Source of the DNA: Actinomadura macra NBRC 14102
Lineage (GTDB): Bacteria; Actinomycetota; Actinomycetes; Streptosporangiales; Streptosporangiaceae
Assembly: GCF_001552215.1 (NCBI RefSeq)
Contig: NZ_BCQT01000007.1
Span: 62,001-126,000, forward strand
DNA: 64,000 nucleotides
Direction of reading: 5' to 3'
The notes under the pieces are model-generated. The model was not told where the DNA came from, did no database searches, and saw only the letters and a list, made by a program, of their open reading frames with translations. Within the stretch, counting starts at the first letter, position 1, and every line of letters begins with the position of its first letter. The translations under genes were made by a program, and so were the position numbers. Below are positions 51,317 through 60,030 of the stretch, in pieces.

Positions 51317-51904
51317 ATGGACATCACCACATCCGGCTGGAACGTGCTCGACACCGCACACGAGGCCCTGCGCACCACCGTCCGAGGCGTCCCCGCCGAC
51401 GGATGGACGCGACCCACGCCCTGCTCGGAATGGAACGTCACCCAGGTCGTCCAGCACGCCGCCGGCGACCAGCTGGCCTTCGCCGCGGCCATCACCGGCG
51501 AACCTGGCCCCGACTTCAACCCGTTCGCACCGTCCGGGACGATCGCCGGGGAGCCGGGCGCCTTCCTGGAGCCGATGCTGTCCGCCTGCGCCGCCGCCTG
51601 GGCCACCATCGGCGAGGACGCCGAGACCGTGCCCGTGCCCGTCCCGCCGAACGCCCTCCCGCCGCGCATCGGCGCCGGCGCCGCCGCGCTCGACGCCGGC
51701 GTCCACGCCTGGGACATCGCCGTGGCCACCGGCCAACCGTCGCCGCTCACCCCGGACCTCGCCCGCGAGCTGCTCACCGTCGCCAAGGAGATCGTCGAGC
51801 CGCTGCGCCAGTACGGCGCCTACGCCGCCGCGATCGAAGGAGACGGCGACGACGTCACCGCACTCCTCCACTTTCTCGGACGCGACCCCCGCTGGACCGC
51901 CTGA
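51317..51904 (+). CDS. DinB/mycothiol maleylpyruvate isomerase-like metal-binding protein (TIGR03086 type)
   Basis: A 195-residue four-helix protein of the DinB-like group. It starts with NVLDTAHEALRTTVRGVPAD, has WTRPTPCSEWNVTQVVQHAA with the first metal His, and a later DAGVHAWDIAVATGQP with the second His; PCSEW is the family hallmark. Members use a divalent metal and often mycothiol; the reaction is not known. ATG 51317 follows AAGGGAGAAG. It faces the CqsA-like synthase across a shared promoter region and is closed by a strong hairpin 8 bp after its stop. Confidence 0.9.
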   Translation: MDITTSGWNVLDTAHEALRTTVRGVPADGWTRPTPCSEWNVTQVVQHAAGDQLAFAAAITGEPGPDFNPFAPSGTIAGEPGAFLEPMLSACAAAWATIGEDAETVPVPVPPNALPPRIGAGAAALDAGVHAWDIAVATGQPSPLTPDLARELLTVAKEIVEPLRQYGAYAAAIEGDGDDVTALLHFLGRDPRWTA

Positions 51905-51911
51905 CGTCACC

Positions 51912-51939
51912 CGGTGGACCCGCTCCGGCGGGTCCACCG
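51912..51939 (+). terminator. Hairpin terminator after the DinB-type gene
   Basis: CGGTGGACCCGC (51912-51923) and GCGGGTCCACCG (51928-51939) form a perfect 12-bp stem with a TCCG loop, 8 bp after the stop. There is no T-run, as is common in actinomycetes. Confidence 0.75.
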
Positions 51940-52027
51940 ACATCCGCCACCAACCCCCCATGGCACGTTCCGCTCCAAGGCAGCCCGCGGTCGCATACCC
52001 TTCAGCCAAAAGGTCGACAAATAGGGT

Positions 52028-53065
52028 GTGGAGACGATCACCGCCGGCGCTGAACACGCGGCGCCCGCCAGGCTCCCCGACCTTGGCGGCGACGCCGCGG
52101 CAACCACCGACACCCCCTCGCCGACCCCCCGCATACGCTGGGCGGTCGCGAGCCTGCTCCTGACGGGACTCGCCGCCGTCGCGATCGTGGTCTTCGGCAC
52201 CGGGCCGCTGCGCCCGGCCGCGGCGTCGATCCGGCACCTGCGGTGGGGCTTCCTGCCCGCCCTCGTGCTGCTGTCGCTGCTGCACTACGTCTTCGCCGCC
52301 GTCGCGCTGCGCGGCGCGACCGGCCGCCCGCTGCCGCTGTACGAGACGACGCTCACGCAGTTCACCGCCGCGGCCGCCAACCGGATCACCCCGGGCGGCC
52401 TCGGCGCCGTCGCCGTCAACACCCGCTACCTCGTCTGCCGCGGGCTGCCGCTCCCGCGCGCCGCGGTCGCCGTGACCGTGCTCCAGGTCGCCGGCCTGCC
52501 CGCCGACCTGCTGCTGATGGGCGCCGTCCTCGGCACCGGCGGCGGAAACGACCGCATGCTCGACGCCCTCGGCGACCACGCCGCGCGGGCGGCCGGTCTC
52601 GTCCAGCCCGTCCCGCTCCTCATCGTCGCCGGGGTACTGATCCCGGCGGCCGTGCTGACCGGCCGCCGCGCCGCCCGCTCCGCCGCGGTCGGACGCGCGG
52701 TCGACGGCCTCGCCGACCTGTGCCGCCGGCCCCGCGACCTCGCGGTCACCCTCGGCGCGTCCGCGACGACCACGCTCGTCCTCGGGCTGGCGTTCTCGCT
52801 CAGCGTGCTCGCCGTGCCCGGCACCACCACCGGCCCCGGGGACGTCCTCGCCCTGCTGGCCGCCTACCTGGTGGGAGCCGCGGCCGGTTCGGCGATCCCC
52901 TCCCCCGGCGGCGTCGGCTCCACCGAGACCGCCCTCGTCGCCGCGCTCGCCGCCCTGGGCATCGCCGCCGGTCCGGCCCTCCAGGCGGTCCTGCTGTTCC
53001 GTGCGATCACGTTCTGGGCGCCGGTCCCGGTGGGGGTGTTCGCCTGCCGGACGCTCCGCCGCTGA
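52028..53065 (+). CDS. Lysylphosphatidylglycerol synthetase/flippase-like (YbhN) membrane protein
   Basis: A 345-residue membrane protein with about eight helices, homologous to the N-terminal flippase domain of MprF. It has AAAANRITPGGLGAVAVNTR, the conserved LPADLLLMGAVLG and the C-terminal hallmark PSPGGVGSTETALVAALAAL. No catalytic synthetase domain is attached, so lipid or glycan-lipid transfer is more likely than aminoacylation. The N-terminal 35 residues are acidic and Pro/Thr-rich, cytoplasmic. GTG 52028 has TAGGGTGTGG before it. A small hairpin CCCCC-TTCC-GGGGG follows at 53087-53100. Confidence 0.88.
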   Translation: METITAGAEHAAPARLPDLGGDAAATTDTPSPTPRIRWAVASLLLTGLAAVAIVVFGTGPLRPAAASIRHLRWGFLPALVLLSLLHYVFAAVALRGATGRPLPLYETTLTQFTAAAANRITPGGLGAVAVNTRYLVCRGLPLPRAAVAVTVLQVAGLPADLLLMGAVLGTGGGNDRMLDALGDHAARAAGLVQPVPLLIVAGVLIPAAVLTGRRAARSAAVGRAVDGLADLCRRPRDLAVTLGASATTTLVLGLAFSLSVLAVPGTTTGPGDVLALLAAYLVGAAAGSAIPSPGGVGSTETALVAALAALGIAAGPALQAVLLFRAITFWAPVPVGVFACRTLRR

Positions 53066-53085
53066 CCTTTACATAGTAAGTTCGT

Positions 53086-53101
53086 TCCCCCTTCCGGGGG
53101 A
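53086..53101 (+). terminator. Small hairpin after the flippase-like gene
   Basis: T-CCCCC (53086-53091), TTCC loop, GGGGG-A (53096-53101): a 6-bp stem 20 bp after the stop. Short and without a T-run, so a weak terminator at most. Confidence 0.35.
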
Positions 53102-53158
53102 GCGGGTTCCCTCCCTGGGGCGATCACCCGGCCCGCACGCCATGCGATCTTCGGATCC

Positions 53159-53749
53159 ATGACCACCCTCGCCACCACGCGGACGGCCTGGAAGGCCGCC
53201 CACACCCCGGTCGCCGGCGTCCCCCGTTGGGCGCAGATCACCGCCTTCGCCATCCCCCTCCTCGTACTGCCGTCCAGTTTGTGGCGGATCGTCGGGATCA
53301 CCTTCCACGTGCCGATCATCGCGGGGGCCGACGACCTCCAGGACGGCGGGAACCTTCCGTCCTGGCTGCCCATCGAGATGTACGTGGTGCTCCTGTCGGC
53401 CCTGTCCGAGACCCTCGCCTTCACCGCCGTCGGGCTGGTCTCCACCTGGGGCGAGGTGTTCCCCCGCTGGGTTCCCTTCCTGCGCGGACGTCCCGTGCCG
53501 CCGCTCGGCGCCGTCATCCCCGCCGCCCTGGGCGCCACGATCCTGACGCTGCTGTGGACGGTGGCCGCCATCACCATGCCCCTAGGACGGACCATGCAAG
53601 GGCGTCCCGTCCAAGGCGACAACCCGTTGAACTTCCACAGCTGGGAAGGTGTACTGGCCATCGCCGCCTACGCGCCGCTCGTGCTGTGGGGCCCACTCCT
53701 GGCCGCGGTGACCGTCGCCTACTGGCGTCGCCGGACCAACCGGGCTTGA
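53159..53749 (+). CDS. Hypothetical membrane protein
   Basis: A 196-residue protein that I do not recognise by name. Four hydrophobic segments are seen: WAQITAFAIPLLVLPSSLWR, MYVVLLSALSETLAFTAVGL, AVIPAALGATILTLLWTVAA and GVLAIAAYAPLVLWGPLLAA. Loops contain a short acidic stretch (IIAGADDLQDGG) and an Arg/Pro-rich cytoplasmic part (RWVPFLRGRPVPPLG). The final YWRRRTNRA is basic. Conserved-type actinomycete membrane protein without assigned function. It is convergent with the SGNH gene across a strong bidirectional hairpin. Confidence 0.8.
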   Translation: MTTLATTRTAWKAAHTPVAGVPRWAQITAFAIPLLVLPSSLWRIVGITFHVPIIAGADDLQDGGNLPSWLPIEMYVVLLSALSETLAFTAVGLVSTWGEVFPRWVPFLRGRPVPPLGAVIPAALGATILTLLWTVAAITMPLGRTMQGRPVQGDNPLNFHSWEGVLAIAAYAPLVLWGPLLAAVTVAYWRRRTNRA

Positions 53750-53803
53750 GCGTCGCGCCGGCGACCCCTCGGTCTGAGCAGGACAGGGCCGGAGACGCCG
53801 AAA

Positions 53804-53829
53804 GGGGCGGACGCGATCGCGCCCGCCCC
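53804..53829. terminator. Bidirectional terminator hairpin
   Basis: GGGGCGG-A-CGCGATCGCG-C-CCGCCCC (53804-53829) is a palindrome with a single A-C mismatch. On the minus strand it is followed by TTTCGG, 15 bp after the stop of the SGNH gene; it also ends the convergent plus-strand gene. Confidence 0.75.
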
Positions 53830-53843
53830 CTCGACCCGCTGGT

Positions 53844-54659
53844 CTAGGAATTCGCGTGCACCGGCGCCTTGACGGAGCCGCTGAACGCGGGCAGGTATCC
53901 ACCCTGGTGCCCCTTCGCCGTGGGGTGGTAGGACGATTCGAACGGGACGGTCACCGAGTTGAGCCAGTCCTGGCCCGAGCACAGCTCGTGCCCGGCGAAC
54001 TCGTCCCGCACGTCGGACCAGGTGAAGCCGGCGCGCCCCGCCGCCGACGCGATGGTCGAGTCCAGCGTGTCGGCCGCGCCGTTGAGCGCGGTGCGCTTGG
54101 TGTTGCTCAACCCGACGCACACGTCCACGATCTTGTACAACCGCGGGTACCCGAGCACCACGACCTGCGCGGACGGCGCCCTGGACTCGATCTTCGAGTA
54201 CAACGAGTCCAGCCGTCCGGGCAATGTGTTCTTCGCGAAGGTCTTGGCGTTGTTCACCGCGTTCACGCACGCCGAGTCCGACTGCAGCACGCACGTCAGC
54301 ATCACGTCCGAGAATCCCGCGTCGTTCCCGCCGACCGTGATGCTCACCAGTGTGGTGGACGAGCCGAGCGCGCTGAGCTGCCCGTCCGTGACCGAGGCCG
54401 TCGTCGCACCCGAGCAGGCGACGAACTTGAACGAGCCCGCCGCGTGCGTTGCGGCCCACAATTTCGGATAGGCGTTCGCGCTGCGATTGCATGACCCACT
54501 CGCGGGATCGTAAGCCCCCGCACCCGTACCGGAGGAGTAGGAATCACCGAGGGCGACGTAGTTCGTGGTGGCCGCCGAGGCGGACCCGGGCCAGGTGAAC
54601 GAGCCGGCGGCGAATGTCGCCGCGCCGAACGCGATCAGACAGGGGCGGGAGAGGCGCAT
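53844..54659 (-). CDS. Secreted SGNH/GDSL esterase-lipase
   Basis: A 271-residue secreted hydrolase like Streptomyces SGNH lipases and phospholipases. A signal peptide (about 1-29, ending in ASA-A) is followed by block I VALGDSYSSGTGAG (nucleophile Ser), block III SITVGGNDAGFSDV (Gly and Asn of the oxyanion hole) and block V SSYHPTAKGHQGG (catalytic His). Six cysteines in the mature part allow the three disulfides known in this family. Upstream, TATAAA (54701-54696, minus strand) is a likely -10. Substrate: short esters or phospholipids, outside the cell. Confidence 0.94.
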   Translation of the reverse strand: MRLSRPCLIAFGAATFAAGSFTWPGSASAATTNYVALGDSYSSGTGAGAYDPASGSCNRSANAYPKLWAATHAAGSFKFVACSGATTASVTDGQLSALGSSTTLVSITVGGNDAGFSDVMLTCVLQSDSACVNAVNNAKTFAKNTLPGRLDSLYSKIESRAPSAQVVVLGYPRLYKIVDVCVGLSNTKRTALNGAADTLDSTIASAAGRAGFTWSDVRDEFAGHELCSGQDWLNSVTVPFESSYHPTAKGHQGGYLPAFSGSVKAPVHANS

Positions 54660-55043
54660 CTGAACTCCGGACGAGGAGGCGAAATGGGTCTCCCCTTTAT
54701 ACCCCTCCCGCCATTCCGCGGAGCTAACGTTCTGATCAACAATCTTTGTCAGATTTCGCCCTTGCCGCCTTCAATCCTCCGGAACCGTAACTTGCGCCCG
54801 TCCGGAATTAGCAGCGAGTTCGGCAAAGCACCCCGCACCCAACAAACGCCACATTTGCCTCCCGCGCTCGTCAGAGCACCCCTCCGACGGCCCTCCACGC
54901 TCCCCTGCCTCCCAGGCGGCCGGCCGCCCCAGGCGCCCCCGACCGGAGTCGACGGCCGGCGCGACGGCCGGGAACCAGCACAATGGAGATCGCCCAGCCC
55001 GTCCGCGGCGAAGATCGCATTACGGAAACAGGTGGCCGCCCAC
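54660..55043. other. 384-bp gap between SGNH and Nudix genes
   Basis: The first half is AT-rich with the SGNH promoter (TATAAA on the minus strand at 54701-54696; the -35 is unclear). The second half is GC-rich, and although one frame is open toward the Nudix gene its translation (Pro/Ser/Arg-rich) does not look like protein. No RNA gene is seen. Confidence 0.45.
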
Positions 55044-55580
55044 GTGAAAACGAATACACGCCCGCCGAAGGGACGGCCCACCGATCATCACGGCCCGCTG
55101 CTCCCCCGGCTGCTGGCACGCCTGTGGAAACAGTTGGGCGGCCGCGCACAATGGCGGCTCGCCCGCCTGAGGCACCACACGTTCCTGGTCTACGCCGCCG
55201 GAATCATCCACGATGACCAGGGACGAATCCTCCTGCTGCGACACCGGCTCTGGCCTGCCTACCGCGCATGGGGCCTACCCGGCGGCTATGTCAACGCCGG
55301 CGAACGCCTGGAGGACGCCGTAGCCCGCGAGATCCGCGAGGAGACGTCCCTGACGGTCGAAGTCGAGGGACCGCCCGTCCACCTCGCGAGCGGTCTCCGC
55401 TTCCGGGTGGAGGTCTACTACGAGGCCCGAGTGACCGGCGGCCGACTCCACCTCGACACATCAGAAATCCTGGAAGCCCGCTGGTTCCCCCTCGACGCCC
55501 TCCCCACCGAGATGTCCCCCCGCCTCCGAGAACTGATCGCCTCCTTCCCCCGCCGACGCGGCCGACCGCGTGACGAGTGA
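55044..55580 (+). CDS. Nudix hydrolase
   Basis: A 178-residue enzyme that hydrolyses nucleoside diphosphate derivatives. The Nudix box begins at GGYVNAGERLEDAVAREIRE and ends ETSLTV; it fits GX5EX7REUXEEXGU except that Ser replaces the last Gly. The preceding region, HHTFLVYAAGIIHDDQGRIL, is the usual first strand pair. A basic N-terminal extension of about 45 residues (LLPRLLARLWKQLGGRAQWR) suggests membrane contact or an RNA partner. GTG 55044 was selected for AGGTGG 8 bp upstream; GTG 55032 is possible. The substrate is unknown. Confidence 0.85.
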   Translation: MKTNTRPPKGRPTDHHGPLLPRLLARLWKQLGGRAQWRLARLRHHTFLVYAAGIIHDDQGRILLLRHRLWPAYRAWGLPGGYVNAGERLEDAVAREIREETSLTVEVEGPPVHLASGLRFRVEVYYEARVTGGRLHLDTSEILEARWFPLDALPTEMSPRLRELIASFPRRRGRPRDE

Positions 55581-55589
55581 CCTCAGCCC

Positions 55590-55700
55590 GTGCACCGCGG
55601 CTTCAACCCGGCAACGTCCTCTTCGGCCCGGGCGGCCCTCGCGTCATCAGCTTCGGCGTGGCCCGCTCAATGAAGGCCACCGTCACCGCCGGTCTCCGCG
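55590..55700 (+). pseudogene. Decayed fragment of a Hanks-type Ser/Thr kinase
   Basis: Between the Nudix and MazG-like genes, VHRGFNP (55590-55610) continues, after a one-base frame change near 55611, as NVLFGPGGPRVISFGVARSM (55613-55672) and KATVTAG. This aligns with the kinase run HRDLKPSNVLL-x-GPRVIDFGIARAL seen in the gene at base 1, covering the catalytic loop and DFG. The catalytic Asp (HRG), the Lys (FNP) and the DFG Asp (SFG) are all lost. No N- or C-lobe flanks it. A relic of a larger kinase gene. Confidence 0.55.
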
Positions 55701-55721
55701 GCGGGCGTCTAGCCTTGCGGG

Positions 55722-56081
55722 ATGCATGATGACGGCAGGCTCGCCGCTCGGCTGCGGGAGTTCGCGACGGCGCGCGACTGGGAGCAGTTCCACACGCCGA
55801 AGAACCTCGCGATGGCGCTGGCGGGTGAGGTCGGTGAGCTGCTCGCGGAGTTGCAGTGGCTCACGCCCGAGGAGTCGGCGTCGGTGATGGCGGACGCCGA
55901 GGCCGCCGGGCGGCTACGGGCGGAGCTGGGCGACGTCGCCATCTACCTCACCCGTCTCGCCGACGTCCTCGGGATCGATCTGGCGGAGGCGGCGCACGCC
56001 AAGCTCGATGAGAGCGAGCGCCGGTACGACGCCGCCACATACCGCGGGTCGGCGCGTAAGGCACCACCGATAAAGCCGTGA
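55722..56081 (+). CDS. MazG-like nucleotide pyrophosphohydrolase (RS21-C6/dCTPase type)
   Basis: A 119-residue all-alpha NTP pyrophosphohydrolase. The metal-binding motifs are LAGEVGELLAELQWL (ExxE) and LRAELGDVAIYLTRLADVLG (ExxD), and FHTPKNLAMAL precedes them; the arrangement matches the short RS21-C6/dCTPase group. It removes pyrophosphate from (d)NTPs, so acts in nucleotide pool cleaning or, in phage-defence settings, in nucleotide depletion. It stands 90 bp before a nuclease-ATPase gene in the same direction. Confidence 0.9.
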   Translation: MHDDGRLAARLREFATARDWEQFHTPKNLAMALAGEVGELLAELQWLTPEESASVMADAEAAGRLRAELGDVAIYLTRLADVLGIDLAEAAHAKLDESERRYDAATYRGSARKAPPIKP

Positions 56082-56170
56082 GAAATGTCAGGGATCGCGC
56101 ATAGCCTCTCCCGGTAAGGAGTTGCGGCCCGACGGGCTTCCTTCGTCCCGCGTGAGCGCGGGCTCAGGAC

Positions 56171-58094
56171 ATGCCCCCATACCGCACGAAATTTTCGTGC
56201 TGCCTGGGGGAAGGTCCCTTGACGGTTTTCCGTCGTACCGCCGAGTCGTTGCTGTCACCCGCCGAGCAAAGGTTCACGCAGGTCCTCGCCGAGCAGTTGA
56301 AGATGAGGGACGGGATCTCGGTCTCCGCGTCCGAGGTGCGGTCCTGGGAACGCAGCCTCCCGATCCTCGCCCAGGACCTCACCGAGGCGGGGCTGGGCAA
56401 GGTCGAGATGCTCATCGAGTACAAGCTGCCGTTGACCAGTAAGCGCGCGGACGTGGTGCTCGCGGGGGTCGATCGGCGCACCGGCGGCGACGCGTACGTG
56501 GTGGTCGAACTGAAGCAGTGGAGCCACGCCGAGGTGTGGGACGAGGATCCGAGCCGCGTGCTGGTCCACAACATGACGGGGAAACCCAAGCTGCACCCGG
56601 CCCTGCAAGCCAAGGGCTACACCGACTACATCTATGGGTTCCTTGTGGAACTGGCCGAGAAGCCCGACGCCCTGCACGCCGTCGCGTACCTGCACAACGC
56701 CGCCCGGGGAGACGTCGCCGATCTCTACGACGCCGTCCAGGACGACCGGACGCGCCTGTTCACCCAGTCGACTCGCGGGGCGTTCGTTGACTATCTGCGG
56801 GACCGGTTCGCCCCCGCACCGGGGCGCACCGCAGCCGACCGCTTCCTGGGCAGCGAGGTGCGTCCCTCCAAGCAGCTTCTCAAGCACGCCGCGAAGGAGA
56901 TCCGCGATCGCGACCAGTTCGTGCTGCTGGACGAACAGCGGCTGGCGTACGAGATCGTCCTGCACGCGGTCGACAAGGCGCGCAAGGAGGACCTGAAGAC
57001 CGTCGTGGTGATCACCGGCGGGCCCGGCAGCGGGAAGAGCGTGATCGCGCTCTCCCTTCTCGGCACCTTGTCCGCGCGAGGGCTCTCCGTGCTGCACGCG
57101 ACGGGTTCCAAATCCTTCACCCAGACGATGCGCAAGCATGTCGCCAAAGGGTCCCGGCAGACGAAGGAACTGTTCAAGTACTTCAACAACTTCATGGAGG
57201 CCGAACCGCAACGGCATCGACGTCCTCATCTGCGACGAGGCTCACCGCATCCGCAAGGAGTCGGCGAACCGGTTCACGGCCGCCCGTCTGCGCACCGGGC
57301 GCCCGCAGGTCGACGAGCTGATCGACGCGGCCCGGGTCCCTGTGTTCCTCCTCGACGGCCAGCAGAACGTCCGGCCCGGGGAAATGGGCACGCTGGAGGA
57401 AATCCGCGGGCACGCCGAGTCGAAGGGCCTGCACGTCCAGCACGTCTCCCTGGACGAGCAGTTCCGGTGCGGTGGGAGCCGCAAGTACGAGGAATGGGTG
57501 CTGACGCTGCTCGGGCTTCACAACGGGCCCGAGCAGGCGTGGACGGGCGACGATGACTTCGCCGTCTCCCTCGCGGAATCCGCGCAGGAGATGGAGGCGC
57601 TACTACGGTCTCAGCATGAGCAGGGGCGCAGCGCGCGGATGACCGCGGGCTTCTGCTGGCGCTGGAGCAGCCCGCGCCAGGACGCCGGGGGCAGGGAACA
57701 GTCGCTCGTCCCGGACGTGCGGATCGGCGACTGGGCCCGCCCCTGGAACGTCAAGGGCGAGAGGTCGGTCGGGGACGCTCCTCCGAGCGAACTGTGGGCC
57801 ACCGCACCGGGCGGTTTCGGGCAGGTCGGATGCGTCTACACCGCGCAGGGCTTCGAGTACGACTGGAACGGGGTCATCCTCGGCCCCGACCTTGTCTACA
57901 GGGGCGGAAAGCTCGTCACGAGGCGGGAGGAGAGCCACGACCCTGCCCTCAAGCCGTCGACCGTGACGGACGAGGAGGCGGCGGGGCTGATCCGCAACAC
58001 CTACAAGGTGCTCCTCACCCGCGGCATGGCCGGCACGCTGATCTACTCCGTCGACGCGGAGACGCAGGCCTTCCTGTCGCGGTTGCTTCGCTGA
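56171..58094 (+). pseudogene. DUF2075-type nuclease-ATPase, interrupted by a one-base frameshift
   Basis: Two overlapping frames make one protein of about 640 residues. The first (56171 on) has a PD-(D/E)xK-like nuclease region, RADVVLAG (Asp94) then VVVELKQW (Glu113, Lys115), and an ATPase Walker A VITGGPGSGKSVI (about 282). The second (frame +1, to 58094) resumes at NGIDVLICDEAHRIRKESAN (Walker B) and ends in SF1-like motifs (LDEQFRCGGSRKYEEW, CVYTAQGFEYDWNGVIL and NTYKVLLTRGM). The break is an extra C at 57209, between CCG and AAC. Start ATG 56171 or, with a better ribosome site (GGGGGAAGG), TTG 56219. Either a pseudogene, a sequencing error or programmed frameshifting. Confidence 0.75.
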
Positions 58095-58103
58095 ACGGCC
58101 GGG

Positions 58104-59816
58104 TCAGAGTCTTTCTCGGGAGTCGGGGTCGGCTAGGTCTCGGACCTCCTCGGTGTAGGGGATCGTCTCCGGGACGGGGAGTGGGAGGCGCTGCAAGGTT
58201 GGGCGCAAGCTGATGCCTTCGGGGGGTGTGCCCCAGTCGGGGTCCCAGACTCCTAGGGCCTTGTCCAGGTCTTGCAGGGCGTCGAGCTCTGCGCCGTGCG
58301 TTCGGGCGGGTTGTGTTTCCGCGTGCAGGGAGAGGCCGCAGTAGCGGGCCCACAGGTCGCGGCGCAGGGTTCGGACGAAGGACGCGTTCCCGGTGTCGAG
58401 GACGCCGATCGACAGTTCTATGTCGGTGTAGAGGCTGCGGCGCATGCAGTTCGCCGAGCCGATCGCGCACCAGCGGTCGTCGACGATCGTCACCTTGCAG
58501 TGCGCGGTGACCTCGGCCCACTGGTGGATCGCGATACCGGTCGGCTGGTCGGGGCCGCGCAGCAGGTGCTTGTTGATCGCCTGGTGGAAGAGGCCGGTCG
58601 GGGTGTCGGCCGGGTCAGGGCCGTACACGAGGATGATCTTCAGGTCGGGTCTCGCCGCCTTGCGGGTGTTGATCCAGTCCATGACCTCCTGGCTCTGGAA
58701 TGCCTGGTCGGCGATGAAGATGTAGCGCTCGGCGGACGAGATGGCCTTCTCCAGGGCCGCCTTGAACTCGAAGACGCCGTCCGGGGCGAACGACAGGGCC
58801 GGTGTGCGGAAGCCTGAGAGGTTCGTCACCAGCCAGCGCTGTAATGCGCCGCCCGGGAAGTGTGTCGGGCCGGACGAGGAGAAGTTCATCCGCGGGACCG
58901 TCCGCAGGACCTGCACGAGGTGCTCCGCACCGGCGGGCGCGGGTGTCGGTTCACGGGCGGGGATCTCCTTGACGCCCTTGGTCTGCGAGGGGATCTCCTT
59001 CCCGGCCACCCGGAAGGTCTGCGTCGGCCGGCGGCGCTGCTCGTTCCAGAGCTGGCGGAAGAAGTCGTGAATCGCGGCGGCCGCGGGGCCCTGGACGCGG
59101 GCGGCCACGTCGTGCCAGCCGCCGGGTTCGTCGACGGACGCGAAACGGCTCATGTGGGGGTCGAGCCCGCCGGTGTAGGCGCGCATGGACGTCTGGTCGC
59201 CGCACACGACCGTCTTGAGGTGCGCCGCGCCCATCGGATGAGCGAGCATGTTGAGCATCACGGCGTCCCTCATGGCGGGCGCGGAGCGCAGCGCGTCGAC
59301 GCTGAGAATCGTGTGCAGGTTCAATGCCGCGACGCCGGGGACTTTGTCCGCCACCGGTTTGTATTTCGGCAGAAAAGGTGAGGTCCAGGCGAGCACGCGC
59401 ACATCCACGCCCTTCATGGCCAGCTCGCACAGTTCGTAGAGCAGTGCCCTCCCGCTCTTCGGCAGGACGAACTGCTCCGCCTCGACGGTCAGGGACCATC
59501 GCGGTTGGACGCCGAACCTTTTGGCGATTTCACCGGCCTTGGCGCCGAAGCTCTCGACCGCGACCGCACCGGTGTGGCCGACGAGGCCGAGCCACCAGGC
59601 CGACAAATAGAAGTACCGTCCAGGACCCCTTCCGGCCTTGAGGGCGGCGATCTCGTCATCGAGCGCGCCGAAGTAGGCGACCGCGTCGACCAGGGCTTCC
59701 ACATGGTTGCCCTTGAAAGGTTCGGCCGGTGGCCGCTCACCCTTGGACGTCCCATCGAAATGATCGGTTCCCAGCGGGAGATATTTTCTGATCAGGGCGT
59801 CAGGCATCTCGCTCAT
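58104..59816 (-). CDS. Phospholipase D family protein with two HKD motifs
   Basis: A 570-residue protein of the PLD superfamily. The first catalytic motif is AHLKTVVCGDQTSMRAYTGG (His199), the second AHCKVTIVDDRWCAIGSAN (His439); each has HxKx4D and the pair forms one active site. The rest follows bacterial PLD layout (EKAISSAERYIFIADQAFQ, YGPDPADTPTGLFHQAINKH). No signal peptide is visible, so it is cytoplasmic. It could act on phospholipid, or as a nuclease as some family members do. ATG 59816 was chosen as MSEMPDALIRKYLPLG begins the domain; the frame is open further upstream but lacks meaning. Convergent with the frameshifted ATPase, 9 bp away. Confidence 0.9.
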   Translation of the reverse strand: MSEMPDALIRKYLPLGTDHFDGTSKGERPPAEPFKGNHVEALVDAVAYFGALDDEIAALKAGRGPGRYFYLSAWWLGLVGHTGAVAVESFGAKAGEIAKRFGVQPRWSLTVEAEQFVLPKSGRALLYELCELAMKGVDVRVLAWTSPFLPKYKPVADKVPGVAALNLHTILSVDALRSAPAMRDAVMLNMLAHPMGAAHLKTVVCGDQTSMRAYTGGLDPHMSRFASVDEPGGWHDVAARVQGPAAAAIHDFFRQLWNEQRRRPTQTFRVAGKEIPSQTKGVKEIPAREPTPAPAGAEHLVQVLRTVPRMNFSSSGPTHFPGGALQRWLVTNLSGFRTPALSFAPDGVFEFKAALEKAISSAERYIFIADQAFQSQEVMDWINTRKAARPDLKIILVYGPDPADTPTGLFHQAINKHLLRGPDQPTGIAIHQWAEVTAHCKVTIVDDRWCAIGSANCMRRSLYTDIELSIGVLDTGNASFVRTLRRDLWARYCGLSLHAETQPARTHGAELDALQDLDKALGVWDPDWGTPPEGISLRPTLQRLPLPVPETIPYTEEVRDLADPDSRERL

Positions 59817-59852
59817 GATCTGGAATGTACGCCATTCCCGAACCGTCACAAC

Positions 59853-59866
59853 GGCCGCTAGCGGCC
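59853..59866. promoter_or_regulatory. Perfect 14-bp palindrome in the PLD/AfsR divergent region
   Basis: GGCCGCTAGCGGCC is fully self-complementary, 37-50 bp upstream of the PLD start and just before a plus-strand -35-like TTGACT. A dimeric regulator bound here would affect both directions. Confidence 0.4.
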
Positions 59867-59868
59867 AC

Positions 59869-59897
59869 TTGACTTCAGCCTCGGCCCATGCGATACA
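59869..59897 (+). promoter_or_regulatory. Candidate promoter of the AfsR-type regulator
   Basis: TTGACT (59869-59874) and GATACA (59892-59897) are 17 bp apart, about 130 bp upstream of the regulator start. The -35 is near consensus; the -10 is fair. Confidence 0.4.
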
Positions 59898-60030
59898 GCT
59901 ACGCGTGTATAGCGTCTGAGAGGGCTTCGATTCCACTGTGAGAATGGAGCGTGTTCGCGAATCGGGCCCTATCGGCGGGAGGCGCGGAACCCGGCGGGCC
60001 GCGGTCCGCGCGGGCTGCGAGAATCGGGGG

